Notes: generated by a model from the letters alone, not told the origin. A stretch of DNA of 64,000 bases from Alexandriicola marinus (GCF_004000435.1 NZ_RBVZ01000001.1:1-64000), one strand, 5' to 3'. Positions 8,652 to 17,608 are shown, counted from the first letter of the stretch. Translations and numbers: made by a program.

Positions 8652-9569
8652 TCAGTCCAGCAGCGCCTTAAGATGCGCCACCACGCTGCGCGCAAGCGAC
8701 CCGGGGTCATATCCCCCCTCGAGGATGGAGACGATCCGTCCCTCGGCATGGCGTTTGGCGATCGCGACAAGTTCGCTGGTGATCCAGCCGTAGTCGGCCT
8801 CTGACAGCGCAAGCGAGGACATGTCATCCATGATATGCGCGTCGAACCCGGCAGAGATCAGGATCATCTGGGGGCGGAACGCCTCGAGAGCCGGGAACCA
8901 GTGCTCCGACACCGCCGCCCGGAAGGCCGGGCCCGCCGTGCCCGCGGGCAGGGGCACATCGACAAGGTTGGGCGTGTCGGCCTCGTGCCCCGAATAGGGG
9001 TAGAACGGATGCTGGAACGAGGAGCAGAACAACACGCGCGGCTCGTCCGCAAAGGCATCTTCGGTGCCGTTGCCGTGATGCACGTCGAAATCCACGATGG
9101 CCACCCGCGACAGGCCATGCGCCTCGAGCGCATGGGCCGCCGCGATGGCCACGTTGTTGAACAGGCAAAAGCCCATCGCCTGGGCGCGTTCGGCATGATG
9201 GCCGGGCGGGCGCACCGCGCAGAAGACCGGGTTTGCCTTGCCCGACATGATCAGATCGACCGCCATCACACCCGCGCCCGCGGCGCGCAGCGCGGCGTTG
9301 AGCGTGCCCGGCGACATGACGGTATCGCCGTCGATCTCGACCGATCCGTTTTCGGGGGCTGCGGCGATGATGCGATCGACATAGGCCGGGTCATGGATCC
9401 GCTCGATCTGTTCGCGCGTGGCCTTTGGCGCGTCATGGCGCATCAGCACGTAATCCAGCCCCGACATGATCAGCTGGTTCGAGATCGCATCAAGCCGTTC
9501 CGGCGCCTCGGGGTGAAGCGGGCCGGTGTCATGCTTCATGCAATCGTCGTGTGAAATGTAACCCAGCAT
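8652..9569 (-). CDS. Histone-deacetylase-superfamily amidohydrolase (AcuC / acetylpolyamine amidohydrolase type)
   Basis: 305 aa, complete HDAC core. PPGHHAE has the tandem catalytic His124-His125, DFDVHHGNGT the zinc ligands Asp162 and His164, SAGFDAH the third ligand Asp243, and EGGYD the transition-state Tyr287. Bacterial members remove acetyl groups from protein lysines, polyamines or small amides. It starts nine bases after the end of the Pat-type acetyltransferase on the same strand, a tandem of a probable lysine acetyltransferase and a deacetylase like the acu arrangement in Bacillus. It could equally act on a small molecule. Confidence 0.93.
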   Translation of the reverse strand: MLGYISHDDCMKHDTGPLHPEAPERLDAISNQLIMSGLDYVLMRHDAPKATREQIERIHDPAYVDRIIAAAPENGSVEIDGDTVMSPGTLNAALRAAGAGVMAVDLIMSGKANPVFCAVRPPGHHAERAQAMGFCLFNNVAIAAAHALEAHGLSRVAIVDFDVHHGNGTEDAFADEPRVLFCSSFQHPFYPYSGHEADTPNLVDVPLPAGTAGPAFRAAVSEHWFPALEAFRPQMILISAGFDAHIMDDMSSLALSEADYGWITSELVAIAKRHAEGRIVSILEGGYDPGSLARSVVAHLKALLD

Positions 9570-9578
9570 CTGGTCCCC

Positions 9579-12314
9579 TCAAAGCCAGCGGTCGATCGCG
9601 ACGATATCGGGATCGTCCGGAATGGGCCTGACCGCGAAACCAAGCTCCGTCATCAGGTTCAGCATCGGTGCGTTCTTCTTCAGGACCGTCCCCTCGATCC
9701 GGGTCAGGCCGTGATCGCGTGCGGCCTCCATCAGGGCCTTCATCAGCCGCGTTCCCAGACCCTGGTTCTGGATGTCATCGGACACCACGATCGCGAATTC
9801 GCAGCTCGTCCTGTCCGGGTTGATCGAATACCGCGCCACGCCCACCTGTTTCGGCCCCGACGGTTGTTCGACAATCGCGACAAGCGCCATTTCCCGGCGG
9901 TAATCGATCTGCGTGAACTGGACGAGCATCTCGGGCGACAGCTCGCTGATCGCGCCCATGAACCGCAGCCGCTTTGCCTCGGCCGAGAGGTCCTTGACGA
10001 AGGCGGCCTCGCTTTCGGCGTCTTCGGACCGGATCGGCCGGATCGTCAGGGGTGTGCCGTCCTGAAGATGTTGCCGGCTGACCAGATGCGCCGGGTAGGG
10101 ATGGATCGCCATATGGTCATAGGGTTTGTCGCGGGCAGGGGCGCGCGCGACGGTGATCCGCGCATCGACGGCGATGACGCCGCCCGGCCCTGCGAACAGC
10201 GGGTTGATGTCGAGGCCGCTGATATTGGGCAATTCGCAGACCAGTTCGGACACGCGGAGCAACACGTCGACGATGGCGTCGCTGTCGACGGCGGGCCTGT
10301 CGCGGAACGCATCGAGCAGACGGGCGACGCGCGTCCGGTCGATCAGCCGTCGGGCCAGAACCTCGTTCAGCGGCGGCAGGCCCACGGCGCTGTCGCGCAG
10401 GATCTCGACCATGGTGCCGCCGGCGCCGAACAGGATCACCGGGCCGAAGATCGGATCGCGGCTGACACCGATCACCAGTTCCCGGGCATCCTCGATCCGG
10501 GCCATGCGTTCGACCGTCACGCCTTCGATCACAGCGTCGGGCCGCGCCGCGCGGACCCGATCGACGATGTCACGAAACGCGATCTTCGCGTCCACAGCGG
10601 TCTGGATGCCCATGCGCACGCCGCCCACATCGGTCTTGTGCGGCACTTGCGGCGAGCGGATCTTCATGGCGACCGGGAAGCCCACGGTCTCGGCCGCAAC
10701 CAGCGCATCGTCGGCGTCATGGGCTTCGATGGTCAGGTTGATGGGGATCCCGAAGGCCCGCAAAACGGCCTTGGATTCGATGTCCGACAACATCGCACGC
10801 CCCTCGGACAGGGCGGCCTCAACTATCATCCGCGCACCGTCCACGTCATGCGGGGCGCGTTCCTCGATCGGGCCCGGTGTCTCGAGCGACAGACGCCGGT
10901 TCCGATCGTACTGGGCCAGATAGGAAAACGCCTCGACCGCGTGTTCCGGCGTCGTGAAGTCGGGAATGCCATGGGCGGACAAGAGCGCGCGGCCCTCGGC
11001 GACGGCGGTCTCACCCATCCAGCAGGCCAGAACGGGCTTCCGGCTGGATTTCGGGACAGTCTCGACAATGGTCCGTGCGGCCTCGGTGGCCTCTGTCATG
11101 GCCTGCGGGGTCAGCATCACCAACACGCCATCCGTCGCCGGATCGGCCAGCGCCGCGGTGACCGCTGCTCCATAATGCTCGGGCGAGGCGTCGCCCAGAA
11201 TGTCGATCGGGTTCGACCGCGACCAGAAGCCGGGCAGAACCTTGTCGAGCGCAGCCAGCGTCGCATCCGCCAGCGGGGGGAGTTCGATGCCCAGATCGCC
11301 CGCCCGGTCGGCGGCCAGAACACCTGCGCCGCCGCCGTTTGTGATGATGCTCAGGCGATTGCCGCGGCTGCGTTTTCCCGCCGACAGAACCTCTGCGGCG
11401 GCGAACAGCTGCCCGAAGCCCTGAACGCGCACCGCACCCGCACGGCTCAGTGCGGCGTCAAAGACGTCGTCATTGCCGATCAGCGCGCCGGTGTGGGTGT
11501 GCGCCGCTTCCGAGCTTTGCTGATGCCGCCCCGTTTTCAGGACGACCACGGGTTTCGTCTGTGTCGCCCGGCGCAGCGCCGAGAGGAACGCCTTCGCGTC
11601 GCGGACCCCTTCGACATACAGAAGGATCGCGCGGGTCTTCGGATCGTTGGCCAGAAAGTCGATCACGTCGCCGAAGTCGACGTCGAGCGAATTGCCCAGC
11701 GAGACCAGCGCCGAAAAGCCAAGGTGATGCGGCTCTGCCCAGTCGGAAATCGCCGAACACAACGCACCGGATTGCGACACGAGGGCAAGGCTGCCCGGTG
11801 GGGTGCTCGACCGCAGGAACGTCGCGTCCAGCCCGAGATGCGGCCGGACAAGGCCCACGCAATTGGGCCCCATGATCCGGACACCCTCGCGCTGCGCGGT
11901 ATCAAGAAGTTGCCTTGCGAGCCGCTCTCCGGCTTCGCCACCCTCGCCAAAGCCCGCGGACAGGACGATCACGTTGCGGATGCCGGCATCGGCGCATTGC
12001 CCGACGATCCCCGGAACGGTCGCGGCTGGTGTCGCGATCACGGCAAGGTCCACCGGCATCTCGATATCGGCAACACGGGCATAGCATCTCCGCCCGGACA
12101 GCGTGTCATACTTGGGATTGACCGGATAGATCGGCCCGTCAAAGCCTGCGGCCAGAAGATTGGCATGGACCCGCGCGCCAACCCCGCTCGAGGTTTCGCT
12201 GGCGCCGAAGACGGCGACGGAAGTCGGGTTGAACATCGGATCGAGCTGACTGCTCTGCAAGGCTACCCCCTGAACACTGGTTGATTGAAATCGGTCGAAT
12301 TCGATCCGGACCAT
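9579..12314 (-). CDS. Pat-type protein acetyltransferase: NDP-forming acyl-CoA synthetase domains fused to C-terminal GNAT
   Basis: 911 aa, close to the size of enterobacterial Pat/YfiQ. Order: CoA-binding Rossmann domain (about 27-150, NPTSVAVFGASETSSGVG), succinyl-CoA-ligase-like domains (about 155-470, SQSGALCSAISDWAEPHHLG), ATP-grasp part (about 510-730, FPVAMKIRSPQVPHKTDVGG) and a GNAT domain (about 760-911, with QNQGLGTRLMKALMEAARDH as acetyl-CoA site). Homologues acetylate lysine of acetyl-CoA synthetase and other enzymes. The start at 12314 has a GGGG stretch upstream; an internal Met at residue 27, right before the first domain, is an alternative. The HDAC-like gene follows in tandem. 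ADP-forming ligase activity cannot be excluded from sequence alone. Confidence 0.88.
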   Translation of the reverse strand: MVRIEFDRFQSTSVQGVALQSSQLDPMFNPTSVAVFGASETSSGVGARVHANLLAAGFDGPIYPVNPKYDTLSGRRCYARVADIEMPVDLAVIATPAATVPGIVGQCADAGIRNVIVLSAGFGEGGEAGERLARQLLDTAQREGVRIMGPNCVGLVRPHLGLDATFLRSSTPPGSLALVSQSGALCSAISDWAEPHHLGFSALVSLGNSLDVDFGDVIDFLANDPKTRAILLYVEGVRDAKAFLSALRRATQTKPVVVLKTGRHQQSSEAAHTHTGALIGNDDVFDAALSRAGAVRVQGFGQLFAAAEVLSAGKRSRGNRLSIITNGGGAGVLAADRAGDLGIELPPLADATLAALDKVLPGFWSRSNPIDILGDASPEHYGAAVTAALADPATDGVLVMLTPQAMTEATEAARTIVETVPKSSRKPVLACWMGETAVAEGRALLSAHGIPDFTTPEHAVEAFSYLAQYDRNRRLSLETPGPIEERAPHDVDGARMIVEAALSEGRAMLSDIESKAVLRAFGIPINLTIEAHDADDALVAAETVGFPVAMKIRSPQVPHKTDVGGVRMGIQTAVDAKIAFRDIVDRVRAARPDAVIEGVTVERMARIEDARELVIGVSRDPIFGPVILFGAGGTMVEILRDSAVGLPPLNEVLARRLIDRTRVARLLDAFRDRPAVDSDAIVDVLLRVSELVCELPNISGLDINPLFAGPGGVIAVDARITVARAPARDKPYDHMAIHPYPAHLVSRQHLQDGTPLTIRPIRSEDAESEAAFVKDLSAEAKRLRFMGAISELSPEMLVQFTQIDYRREMALVAIVEQPSGPKQVGVARYSINPDRTSCEFAIVVSDDIQNQGLGTRLMKALMEAARDHGLTRIEGTVLKKNAPMLNLMTELGFAVRPIPDDPDIVAIDRWL

Positions 12315-12398
12315 AGAGCCCCATCAGTTCGGCGCATTGACCTGCCTCAACAACGGTGACGATGCTTTGTCACGCGAGACGGAGAGCCGCGTCGTCGG

Positions 12399-12427
12399 TT
12401 GCACTATTTTAATTTATAAAGTAACAA
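12399..12427 (+). promoter_or_regulatory. Likely promoter of the zinc operon with overlapping AT-rich candidate Zur box
   Basis: TTGCAC and TAACAA hexamers are separated by 17 bases and end about 28 bases before the zur start. The spacer is strikingly AT-rich against the surrounding sequence and contains an imperfect dyad (ACTATTT facing AAAGT), the kind of site Fur-family repressors bind. No exact Zur consensus is claimed. Confidence 0.45.
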
Positions 12428-12454
12428 ATTTGGAAGTCAGTCGGAGTAAGGCAG

Positions 12455-12841
12455 ATGAGAAAACGCGCGGCGGCAAGGCAGAAGGACGTGTTGAACGTGC
12501 TCAATGCCTGCGACAAGCCTTTGACGGCCTACCAGATCCTCGAACAATTGCAGCACCGTGAACCGGACATTGCGCCGCCCACCGTGTATCGCACGCTCTC
12601 GGCCCTTACGGATCAGGGGCGCGCCCATCGCCTTGAATCGATCAAGGCATTCGTTCCGTGCCGCTGCAGCCATGTCGAAAGCGTCCCCGTTCTCGCGATC
12701 TGCGAAGATTGCGGTCTGGTGGAAGAGCATGACGGCAGCGATATCCTGCCCCGGCTCCGGGCGCTGACCGATCAGAGCGCCTTTCGCGCGGATCGGCACA
12801 TCGTCGAAATCCATGGTCTGTGTGGCGCCTGTGCTGCCTGA
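12455..12841 (+). CDS. zur: Fur-family regulator, Zur-like zinc uptake repressor
   Basis: 128 aa, short for Fur but normal for Zur. The winged helix is at about 8-62 (KPLTAYQILEQL, then PPTVYRTLSALTDQGRAHRL with recognition-helix residues TVYR). Two CxxC pairs, Cys83/Cys86 (CEDC) and Cys123/Cys126 (CGAC), form the structural zinc site, and His73, His92 and His115 are available for sensing. GGAG sits upstream of the ATG. It is the first gene of an operon whose next gene encodes a His-rich ZrgA-like protein, so zinc sensing and autoregulation are a strong inference. A broader Fur-type metal specificity is less likely. Confidence 0.85.
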   Translation: MRKRAAARQKDVLNVLNACDKPLTAYQILEQLQHREPDIAPPTVYRTLSALTDQGRAHRLESIKAFVPCRCSHVESVPVLAICEDCGLVEEHDGSDILPRLRALTDQSAFRADRHIVEIHGLCGACAA

Positions 12842-12871
12842 TCCCCGTATCCTGTTTGTTGGAGATGTATC

Positions 12872-13474
12872 TTGAAACCGACGCTTCCGATTATCGCTCT
12901 TGTCGCGGCGATGCCTGCATTCGCGCAGGAAACCCGCAGTCTCGGTGCTCATGAGCATGGCGTCGCAGCCCTGAACATCGCCATCGACGGCGCGCTTGTC
13001 GCGATGGAGTTCCGGGCCCCGGGCGCAGATATCGTCGGGTTCGAATACGCCGCTGAAAGCGATGCGGATCGTGCCGCGATCACCGCGGCCATCGGCCTCC
13101 TGCGCGCGCCGCTTGATCTGTTTGTCCTGCCGGCGGCGGCCGGGTGCATCGTGACCGAGGCCGACGCCGACCTTGAAGGCGGCATGGCCGATGACGACCA
13201 CGATGATCACGACCATGATCATGACCAGGCCCACGACCATGAAGACGATGGTCACGACGATCACTCGGACGAGGATCACGAGGCCGGGCACACCGAGTTT
13301 CATGCAACATATCTTCTGACCTGCGACGATCCGGAGGCTCTGAGCGGGATCAGCTTTGCCTATTTCGAAACCTTCCCCAACGCGCGCGAGGTCGAGGTGC
13401 AGCTGATCACCTCCTCCGGTGCGCAGGCCTTCGAGGTGGAGCGCGCCAGCCCCACCCTCGAATTCGGACCATGA
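12872..13474 (+). CDS. zrgA: ZrgA-family (DUF2796) periplasmic zinc-binding protein
   Basis: 200 aa. A signal peptide ends near AFA|QE (residue 18). The DUF2796 opening motif GAHEHGVAALNIAIDG is at about 25-40. Residues 110-144 are an Asp/His-rich strip with eleven histidines, an obvious low-affinity zinc trap, followed by a beta-rich half with an ATYLLTCDDP motif. It lies 30 bases after zur and seven bases before the ATPase. ZrgA proteins belong to the Vibrio cholerae Zrg zinc-uptake system, in which DUF2796, an ABC ATPase, an FtsX-like permease and DUF3299 occur together, as here. Confidence 0.88.
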   Translation: MKPTLPIIALVAAMPAFAQETRSLGAHEHGVAALNIAIDGALVAMEFRAPGADIVGFEYAAESDADRAAITAAIGLLRAPLDLFVLPAAAGCIVTEADADLEGGMADDDHDDHDHDHDQAHDHEDDGHDDHSDEDHEAGHTEFHATYLLTCDDPEALSGISFAYFETFPNAREVEVQLITSSGAQAFEVERASPTLEFGP

Positions 13475-13480
13475 ACCGGG

Positions 13481-14176
13481 GTGAGTGATACCGTTCTTGC
13501 CCTTCGTGACCTGAGTTTTCGCTGGCCGGGCCGGGCGGGCTTCGCGCTGACCGTGCCCGAACTGACGGTCGCAAGAGGCGAGGCGGTCCTGCTTCTGGGA
13601 GAAAGCGGCTCGGGCAAGTCGACATTGCTGTCGCTCATCTGTGGCACGATCATGCCTGACCGGGGGATCGTCAGGATCGCGGACGAGGATGTGACGCGCC
13701 TGTCGGGCGGTGCGCGCGACAGGTTCCGCGCCGAACAGATCGGCGTCATCTTTCAGCAGTTCAATCTGCTGCCATTCGGCTCGGTTATAGACAATATCCT
13801 CCTTCCCCTGCGCTTTGCGCCGCGGCGGCGTGGTCGCGTGGCCAAGCCGCCGGACGAGGCCGCACGCCTGTGCGCGGCCCTCGGTCTGCCCCCGGAACTG
13901 GGCCGCGCCCGGGCCGGGACGCTGAGCGTCGGTCAACAGCAACGGGTGGCGGTTGCGCGCGCGCTGATCGGCCAACCGCCCCTGATCATCGCGGATGAGC
14001 CCACGTCCGCGCTCGATGCCAACAGCCAGTCGGCCTTTCTCGATCTTCTGTTCGCGCAACTGTCGGCCAGTGACACGTCGCTCCTGATGGTGAGTCACGA
14101 TCCCCGGTTGGGCGAACGGTTCGATCGGGTCCTGCGCATCGAAGACATCGCCCGGATCGATAGGGTGGCCGCATGA
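13481..14176 (+). CDS. ABC transporter ATP-binding protein of Zrg zinc module
   Basis: 231 aa, GTG start. Walker A GESGSGKST is at about 40-48, the signature is LSVGQQQR (near 147) in place of LSGGQ, and Walker B with catalytic Glu is IIADEPTSALD (near 170). The H-loop SHDPRL follows. It is closest to MacB/LolD-type ATPases, which serve FtsX-like permeases, and the next gene, overlapping by four bases, is such a permease. It belongs to the zur-zrgA-ATPase-permease-DUF3299 operon and is paralogous to the ATPase at 58740. Confidence 0.92.
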   Translation: MSDTVLALRDLSFRWPGRAGFALTVPELTVARGEAVLLLGESGSGKSTLLSLICGTIMPDRGIVRIADEDVTRLSGGARDRFRAEQIGVIFQQFNLLPFGSVIDNILLPLRFAPRRRGRVAKPPDEAARLCAALGLPPELGRARAGTLSVGQQQRVAVARALIGQPPLIIADEPTSALDANSQSAFLDLLFAQLSASDTSLLMVSHDPRLGERFDRVLRIEDIARIDRVAA

Positions 14177-15423
14177 TCGCGCGTCTTGCCTTGGCCTCGC
14201 TGATGGCGCGCGCGCTGACGGTCGGCATGACGATCCTGGCGATCGCGCTGTCGGTTGCGTTGTTCCTCGGGGTGGAAAAGGTCCGCACCGGCGCAAAGGC
14301 GAGCTTTGCCGACACCATCTCGGAAACCGACCTGATCATGGGCGCCCGGTCAGGATCGGTTCAGCTGCTGCTCTATTCGGTCTTTCGGATCGGGAATGCG
14401 ACCAACAACGTCACATGGGAAAGCTATCAGGATATCGCCGCGCGCCCCGAGATCGACTGGATCGTCCCCATTTCGCTGGGTGACAGCCACCGCCAGTTTC
14501 GGGTGATGGGCACGAGCCAGGCCTTTTTCGATCACTACAAATACCGGCAGGGACGGTCGCTGGAAATCGCCGATGGTGCCCCGATGGAGGATCTGTTCGA
14601 TGCGGTCATCGGGGCCGATGTGGCCGCTACGCTGGCCTATGGCATCGGAGATCCGATCGTGGTGGCGCATGGGCTTGCGTCGTTCACCGAACACGAGGAC
14701 CAGCCGTTCCGCGTCTCGGGTATCCTCGCAAAGACGGGCACACCCGTCGACCGCACCGTGATCGTCAGCATGGAGGCGATCGAGGCCATTCACGTCGATT
14801 GGCAAAGCGGCGCACAGGTCCCGGGGCAGTCCACGCCCGTCGAGGTGATCCGCGAGATGGATCTGACGCCCAAAGCCGTAACCGCCGCGCTGATCGGGGT
14901 GCAAAGCCCGCTTCAGACATTCGCGCTGCAACGCGCCATCAACACATATGGCGAAGAGCCCCTGCTTGCCATTCTGCCGGGCGTTGCCCTTCAGGAGCTG
15001 TGGGGGATCGTGGGTATTGCAGAGACTGCGCTTCTGGCCGTCTCGTCGATGGTGGTCGTCACGGCCCTGATCGGGATGATGGCCACAATCTTTTCAAGCC
15101 TGAACGAACGCCGCCGGGAAATGGCGATCTTTCGCGCGATGGGGGCCCGGCCCGCGACGATCCTTGGGATGCTGGTCTTCGAGGCCATGGTGATGGCGGT
15201 GGCGGGGGCGCTGATCGGCGTGGCCCTGCTTTACCTCGGTCTCGTGATCGCGCAGCCGATTGTCGATGAGGCGTTTGGCCTGTGGCTGCCGATCGTCGCG
15301 CCCGGCCTGCGCGAGGGTCAGGTCGTCGTCGCCGTTGTCGGCGCTGGCGCAATTGTGAGCCTTCTGCCCGCGATCCGAGCCTACCGAATGTCACTTGCCG
15401 ATGGTATGATGGTAAAATCATGA
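14173..15423 (+). CDS. FtsX/MacB-like ABC permease of Zrg zinc module
   Basis: 416 aa. One N-terminal membrane segment (about 8-28), a large extracytoplasmic domain (about 35-280), then three segments at about 285-305, 335-360 and 375-400, the FtsX layout. The C-terminal coupling region ERRREMAIFRAMGARP fits FtsX. The extracytoplasmic domain has DAVIGADVAATLAYGIGD and SGILAKTGTPVDRTVIV, both clearly echoed in the permease at 59405. Overlaps the ATPase and the DUF3299 gene by four bases each. Zinc import is inferred from Zrg context; FtsX-type permeases are more often mechanotransmitters or exporters than importers. Confidence 0.88.
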   Translation: MIARLALASLMARALTVGMTILAIALSVALFLGVEKVRTGAKASFADTISETDLIMGARSGSVQLLLYSVFRIGNATNNVTWESYQDIAARPEIDWIVPISLGDSHRQFRVMGTSQAFFDHYKYRQGRSLEIADGAPMEDLFDAVIGADVAATLAYGIGDPIVVAHGLASFTEHEDQPFRVSGILAKTGTPVDRTVIVSMEAIEAIHVDWQSGAQVPGQSTPVEVIREMDLTPKAVTAALIGVQSPLQTFALQRAINTYGEEPLLAILPGVALQELWGIVGIAETALLAVSSMVVVTALIGMMATIFSSLNERRREMAIFRAMGARPATILGMLVFEAMVMAVAGALIGVALLYLGLVIAQPIVDEAFGLWLPIVAPGLREGQVVVAVVGAGAIVSLLPAIRAYRMSLADGMMVKS

Positions 15424-15941
15424 CGCACAGAGCCGATCAAATGAAACTTGGCCGCCGCAACCTGCTCTGCTTGGCGGGGGCGGCAATGCTTGTTCCGGGC
15501 CCGGGCCGGGCCGAGGACTACATCGACCTTGACTGGGCAGACCTGCTTCCCGAGGGCGAGACGGCGATCCCCGAGGCCCTGCGCGGCCTCATCGATCATG
15601 ATGACGCCCCGCTTGTAAGCCAGCAGCCTGCCTCGACCGGGGTCCGGGGGGATTGGAACGGCCAGATCGTCCGGCTGCCGGGGTTCATCGTGCCCATCGA
15701 GTATGACGGCACCGGCGTCACGGCCTTTATCCTTGTGCCTTATGTGGGCGCCTGCGTGCATGTGCCACCGCCGCCGGCCAATCAGCTGGTCTTCGTGACA
15801 ACGCAGACACCCTACGAGGCCGAGGGATTGTTCGAGGCGGTCAACGTGATCGGCATGTTCGGCGTCTCTTCGATCTCGACCCAGCTTGCGGATATCGGCT
15901 ACGCCTTGTCCGCCGACAGGATCGAGCCCTATCGCAGGTAG
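15420..15941 (+). CDS. DUF3299 exported protein of Zrg zinc module
   Basis: 173 aa. The N-terminus has GRRNLLCLAGAAMLVPG, a short Tat-like signal with cleavage near GRA|ED. The mature part is a compact beta protein with the DUF3299 hallmark ACVHVPPPPANQLV (one Cys and one His, potential metal ligands). It is translationally coupled to the permease (ATGA). DUF3299 proteins travel with ZrgA-type and related FtsX-like ABC cassettes; a periplasmic accessory or metal-chaperone role is likely but not shown by sequence. Confidence 0.85.
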   Translation: MTHRADQMKLGRRNLLCLAGAAMLVPGPGRAEDYIDLDWADLLPEGETAIPEALRGLIDHDDAPLVSQQPASTGVRGDWNGQIVRLPGFIVPIEYDGTGVTAFILVPYVGACVHVPPPPANQLVFVTTQTPYEAEGLFEAVNVIGMFGVSSISTQLADIGYALSADRIEPYRR

Positions 15942-15983
15942 GACCCCTGCACTGAATTCCGGAGCGCCGCCACGCCGGCCGGA

Positions 15984-16373
15984 TCACGGGGCGGCGGCGG
16001 TCACTTCGACTTCGACGAGGAATTCGGGCCGGGTGAAGCCGGTCACGATCACGAGTGTCGAGGCGGGCAGGGTCTTTATATCGCCCAGCCAGGCGTCGCG
16101 GGCAGCCATGTAGGCCTGCATGTGCTCGCGCCGTGTCACGAAGGCCGCGATGCGGATGGTGTTCTGCGGGGTCATTCCGGCCTCTGCAAGGATCGCCGCG
16201 CAATTCGCGAAACACAGATCGGCCTGGGCGCGCGGGTCGTCTGGGATGGTTCCATCCGGGGCCAGAGCCAGCTGTCCCGACGTGATCGCAATCCGCCAGC
16301 CCGGGGGAATCTCGACCCCGTGCGCATAGCGCCCAAAGGGGCTTGCAATGGTCGTCGGCAGTAGTGATTTCAT
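15984..16373 (-). CDS. RidA/YjgF-family protein lacking the canonical catalytic arginine
   Basis: 129 aa from the ATG at 16373, which has GAGG upstream; an in-frame ATG at 16421 would add 16 residues with no homology. The trimeric RidA fold is recognisable (RIAITSGQLALAPDG, then DPRAQADLCFANCAAIL, AGMTPQNTIRIAAFV and FLVEVEVTA). True RidA enamine/imine deaminases have an Arg in a PARS-like loop before the last strands; here the loop reads LPASTLVIV, so that Arg is missing. It therefore belongs to another Rid subfamily with an unknown, possibly hydrolytic role. It is convergent with the zinc operon and divergent from the ABC operon at 16605. Confidence 0.85.
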   Translation of the reverse strand: MKSLLPTTIASPFGRYAHGVEIPPGWRIAITSGQLALAPDGTIPDDPRAQADLCFANCAAILAEAGMTPQNTIRIAAFVTRREHMQAYMAARDAWLGDIKTLPASTLVIVTGFTRPEFLVEVEVTAAAP

Positions 16374-16604
16374 TGCGGCCTCACGTTCGGTCGAGTCATT
16401 TTGAACGCCTATCCCTGTCATGACAGACTCCGGCAGACGGGTTAACCATTCTGACTCCTCGGCGCCCGGAATAGTGTCGCGGGCTGGCGGATTTGCCCAT
16501 CGTTTGTGCGATCCGTGCTGATTTCAGCGACGGAGCCGGCCGAAGCGCTTGAGCGGTGGCTGCCCGCCCGGTCTGATTTCCGATAGCAACCATGCGAGGA
16601 TATC

Positions 16605-17600
16605 ATGACGCATCGAATTTCAGTATTCTGCCTGACCGCCGCTGCCCTTGGCGCGGGTCAGGCCGTTGTGGCACAGGATTTGACCCCCGTGACCTTTGGT
16701 ACCAACTGGGTGGCGCAGGCCGAACATGGCGGGTTCTACCAGTCGGTGGCCGACGGCACCTACGAGGCCTGCGGTCTGGATGTGTCGATCCTGCCGGGCG
16801 GCCCGCAGGTGAACAACCAGGCCCTGATGCTGGCCGGGCGTATCGACTTTTACATGGGCGGGCATCTCGACGCCTATTTCGCCGCACAGGAAGGCCTGCC
16901 CATCGTGAATGTCATGGCGTCCTTCCAGAAGGATCCGCAAGTCCTGATGACCCATCCGGGCAAGGTCTCCAGCTTCGCAGAGATGACCGGCCTCACCATG
17001 ATCGTTCAGGACGCCGCGACCTATTACGAATGGATGAAGGCGGCCTATGGCTTCAACGATGAGCAGCGCCAGCCCTATACCTTCAACTCCGCCCCCTTCC
17101 TCGTGAACGAAGACAGCGCGCAGCAGGGCTATCTGTCGTCCGAGCCCTATGCAATCGAGCAGGAAACCGGCTGGGCGCCGGATGTCTGGCTGATCGCCGA
17201 CGCGGGCTACGGCGCCTATTCGACGACGATCCAGACCAAGCAGGAGGTCATCGACGAGCAGCCCGAGGTGGTGAAATGCTTTGTCGAGGGGTCGATCCTC
17301 GGCTGGTACAATTACATCTATGGCGACAACAGCGCGGCCAACGAACTGATCCTGTCGGACAACCCCGACATGACGCAGGACAAGATCGATTTCGCCATCG
17401 AAGCGATGATCGCAAACGGCATCGTCGATTCAGGCGACACGCTGGAACTGGGCATCGGCGCGATGACCGAAGAACGCTCCGCCGCCTTCTATAGCGACAT
17501 GGTCGAGGCGGGCGTGCTGCCCGAAGGGCTCGATTATACGGTGTCCTATGACCTGAGCTTCATCAATCAGGGCTTGGGCCTCGAGCTGCGGCCGGAGTAA
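16605..17600 (+). CDS. ABC transporter substrate-binding protein, NMT1/THI5-like
   Basis: 331 aa. Signal peptide with cleavage near VVA|QD (residue 23). The NMT1/THI5 fold is indicated by TFGTNWVAQAEHGGFYQSV (about 30-48), GGPQVNNQALMLAGRIDFY and VNVMASFQKDPQVLMTHPG. Family members bind pyrimidine thiamin precursors, taurine, nitrate or related small N-compounds. First gene of an eight-gene operon that includes a cytosine-deaminase-like enzyme and a creatininase homologue, so a nitrogen heterocycle is a reasonable ligand guess. GAGG lies upstream of the ATG. Confidence 0.9.
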   Translation: MTHRISVFCLTAAALGAGQAVVAQDLTPVTFGTNWVAQAEHGGFYQSVADGTYEACGLDVSILPGGPQVNNQALMLAGRIDFYMGGHLDAYFAAQEGLPIVNVMASFQKDPQVLMTHPGKVSSFAEMTGLTMIVQDAATYYEWMKAAYGFNDEQRQPYTFNSAPFLVNEDSAQQGYLSSEPYAIEQETGWAPDVWLIADAGYGAYSTTIQTKQEVIDEQPEVVKCFVEGSILGWYNYIYGDNSAANELILSDNPDMTQDKIDFAIEAMIANGIVDSGDTLELGIGAMTEERSAAFYSDMVEAGVLPEGLDYTVSYDLSFINQGLGLELRPE

Positions 17601-17608
17601 GCTGGCGC

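Noticed and set aside
9711-12284. 857-codon frame antisense to the Pat-type gene
   Set aside because: Long only because of GC bias; the minus-strand protein has all expected domains in order.
16396-16593. 65-codon minus-strand frame in the gap before the NMT1-type binding protein
   Set aside because: No start signal or domain; basic low-complexity composition.
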